Origin: Porphyromonadaceae bacterium H1
GTDB lineage: Bacteria > Bacteroidota > Bacteroidia > Bacteroidales > Paludibacteraceae
Assembly: GCA_001653155.1 (NCBI GenBank)
Contig: BDEJ01000011.1
Location: 40,213 to 104,212, forward strand
DNA length: 64,000 nucleotides
Reading direction: 5' to 3'
The notes beneath the pieces are model-generated. The model was not told where the DNA came from and did no database searches. It saw nothing but the letters and a program-made list of their open reading frames with translations. The translations under genes were made by a program, and so were the position numbers. Position 1 is the stretch's first letter. The number at the start of each line of letters is the position of its first letter. Positions 62,536 to 64,000 of this stretch are shown here, one piece after another.

Positions 62536-62647
62536 CGAATTATTTTTAACATCCGGATTTATACCGGTATTTTCAGAACAAATTAAAGAATCGCAGGGAA
62601 TCCTACGCTTGCCCTGTGATGAGTAGAATAACCATTTTCACTTAACA

Positions 62648-63796
62648 ATGAGGACAGACAACGAAAAATGGGGCGGAAATCCAAGATCTTCGGATTCCGG
62701 CTCCGGCCGAGACGGTAATTTTATGAAACGCGATGTGAAATCGATACTGAGAGACGGTAAGAAACCCGGAACTCCTTCCCGATCGAGCTACGAGAAACCC
62801 TATGGTAGCTACGGAGATAGGGAACAAAAGAACTACCACTCCAAACCTTACGGGAAAAGACAAAATGCGAACTATAAATCGGAAGATAACTTCGAATTCA
62901 AACCACGAAGAAGCCCCGGAAGCTCTTCGGGAGGAAAATTTGTAGAGATTCGCTTCGATAACAAAAAAGACGGCGTGGTTTTTCGTAAGCCTCGCTCGAA
63001 AGATCCTAATTACGATCCCAATGCCAAATACAGCCAGAAAAAAAGAGCTCTCTATCATCAGGAGTTTGTAGATCCCACCAAGCCCGTTCGTTTGAATAAA
63101 TTCCTGGCTAATGCGGGTATTTGCTCGCGTCGCGAGGCCGACGAGTACATACGGGCCGGTGTGATAACAGTCAATGGCGAGATAGTAACCGAGCTTGGCT
63201 CCAAGGTGCTGCCCAGTGATAAGGTGATGTTCCACAACCAACCCGTTCAGTCGGAGCGTAAGGTGTATTTGCTGCTCAACAAACCGAAGGACTGTGTAAC
63301 GACTTCCGAAGATAAGCACGCCAAAATGACCGTTCTCGATTTGGTTCGGAATGCTTGCAGTGAGCGTATTTATCCGGTCGGACGTTTGGATAGAAATACT
63401 ACCGGAGTACTTTTGCTGACTAACGACGGGGATTTGGCTTCCAAGCTGATGCACCCCAAATACGAGAAGAAGAAAATCTATCAGGTAACTCTTGATAAGG
63501 CTCTTTCGGAAGATGATTTTAAAACCATACTCAGTGGAGTCGAGCTTGAAGACGGCCTTATGGCTGCCGATGCGCTCGAATACCTGCCCGAAGGAAAAAG
63601 TAAGCAGGTCGGCATTGAAATACATTCCGGTCGCAACCGCATCGTACGCCGACTTTTCGATAAATTGGGCTATCGTGTCGTACGCCTCGATCGTGTCTAT
63701 TTCGCAGGGCTTACCAAGAAGAACCTGCCTCGCGGAAAATACAGGTTCCTGTCCGAACGTGAAGTGAATATGTTGAAGGCCGGAGCTTATGAGTAA
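62648..63796 (+). CDS. RsuA/RluB-family pseudouridine synthase with basic N-terminal extension
   Basis: 382 residues. Residues 1-145 are low-complexity, rich in Ser, Gly, Arg, Lys and Tyr, probably disordered. Then S4 RNA-binding domain (RLNKFLANAGICSRREADEYI) and the catalytic domain with PVGRLDRNTTGVLLLTNDGDL (catalytic Asp), KKIYQVTLDKAL and GRNRIVRRLFDKLGY. Converts uridine to pseudouridine in rRNA, most like RluB (23S, position 2605) by architecture. Exact target not provable here. The tail is typical of Bacteroidetes homologues. Confidence 0.93.
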   Translation: MRTDNEKWGGNPRSSDSGSGRDGNFMKRDVKSILRDGKKPGTPSRSSYEKPYGSYGDREQKNYHSKPYGKRQNANYKSEDNFEFKPRRSPGSSSGGKFVEIRFDNKKDGVVFRKPRSKDPNYDPNAKYSQKKRALYHQEFVDPTKPVRLNKFLANAGICSRREADEYIRAGVITVNGEIVTELGSKVLPSDKVMFHNQPVQSERKVYLLLNKPKDCVTTSEDKHAKMTVLDLVRNACSERIYPVGRLDRNTTGVLLLTNDGDLASKLMHPKYEKKKIYQVTLDKALSEDDFKTILSGVELEDGLMAADALEYLPEGKSKQVGIEIHSGRNRIVRRLFDKLGYRVVRLDRVYFAGLTKKNLPRGKYRFLSEREVNMLKAGAYE

Positions 63797-63820
63797 ACGT
63801 TTCTTTCAAAGAATCAAAAA

Positions 63821-63864
63821 AAACAGGAAAACAGCCCTTGGGAGGCTGTTTTCCTGTTTCGAGC
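63821..63864 (+). terminator. Intrinsic terminator of the pseudouridine synthase gene
   Basis: Perfect 16-bp stem: AAACAGGAAAACAGCC (63821-63836) with GGCTGTTTTCCTGTTT (63844-63859), 7-nt loop. The rest of the window (to 64000) has no gene I can support. Confidence 0.85.
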
Positions 63865-64000
63865 CCTTTTGTGAATCCGCCGAAAGATGATTTTGTCGCG
63901 AGAAGGTGTCGATCATCGGTCTTTTCTTATTATGTAGTCATCCCTTAAAAACTCTCTTTAAGTGAGATTCGATTTTCAAATGGGCTCTCGCTTATTATTT

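Larger units (their letters stand above)
62298..62647. other. Intergenic region between trpS and the pseudouridine synthase
   Basis: 350 bp between divergent genes. Apart from the -7 boxes at 62333-62340 (minus) and 62527-62535 (plus) and a small 5-bp hairpin around 62381-62397, I see nothing. The pseudouridine synthase mRNA would have a leader of about 105 nt. Confidence 0.5.

Noticed and set aside
62642..63625. 327-codon minus-strand frame opposite the pseudouridine synthase
   Set aside because: Antisense to a well-supported gene; shadow of its codon bias.
1..64000. CRISPR array, insertion sequence, prophage or rRNA
   Set aside because: No regularly spaced direct repeats, transposase, integrase, phage genes or rRNA sequence were seen anywhere in the window.

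Overview
The window is chromosomal DNA of a Bacteroidales bacterium, most likely Porphyromonas or a near relative. Evidence read from the sequence: (i) promoters of the Bacteroidetes type (TTTG, about 20 nt, then TAnnTTTG) precede most transcription units; (ii) one secreted protein ends in a type IX secretion (type A) sorting domain; (iii) MurA has Asp in place of the catalytic Cys and SerA is the short Lys-type enzyme, both Bacteroidetes-like; (iv) ribosomal protein S16 has a long Ala/Glu tail; (v) DUF4290 and DUF5686 proteins are present. The species cannot be fixed by reading alone. Coding density is high, and I see no insertion sequence, prophage, CRISPR array or rRNA.

Layout, 1-23 kb: a TonB-dependent receptor cut by the left edge sits behind a TPP riboswitch, so it is probably a thiamin receptor. 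A lipoprotein/outer-membrane-protein pair of unknown role and a RecD-like helicase follow. serC-serA (serine synthesis) diverges from pyrE-SRPBCC-argH, followed by DUF4290-murA, a periplasmic glycerophosphodiesterase, trkA and a DUF5686 outer-membrane protein. A three-repeat T9SS cargo protein is next to a broken HU-family gene with palindromic repeats behind it. A BamA/TamA-like barrel lies next to pyrH-frr.

Layout, 23-45 kb: six genes on the minus strand form a glycan locus (five glycosyltransferases and an O-antigen-ligase-like membrane protein). Then come tRNA-Ile(CAU), a HAD phosphatase, ribF, tRNA-Pro(CGG), mpl, a metallo-beta-lactamase-fold hydrolase, dprA, vanZ-like, hisF and ung. An exopolysaccharide export module follows (two tandem Wza-like lipoproteins, a Wzc-like tyrosine kinase and a lipoprotein), then tatD, a LysM-NlpC/P60 peptidoglycan hydrolase and a PatB/MalY aminotransferase.

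Layout, 45-64 kb: rpsP, a TPR protein, PBP1A, hemW, a short-chain dehydrogenase, an OsmC protein, an apiosidase-like lipoprotein, tRNA-Ser(CGA), rlmN, pepT, an AddA-like helicase-nuclease, trpS and an RsuA/RluB-type pseudouridine synthase. The overall theme is housekeeping metabolism mixed with cell-envelope construction: peptidoglycan (murA, mpl, PBP1A, NlpC/P60), LPS or glycan synthesis, capsule export and outer-membrane proteins. I did not find a clear new defence or mobile system. The least explained items are the HU-remnant/palindrome region, the three-repeat T9SS protein, and the lipoprotein pairs near 2.5-4.3 kb and 41.6 kb.
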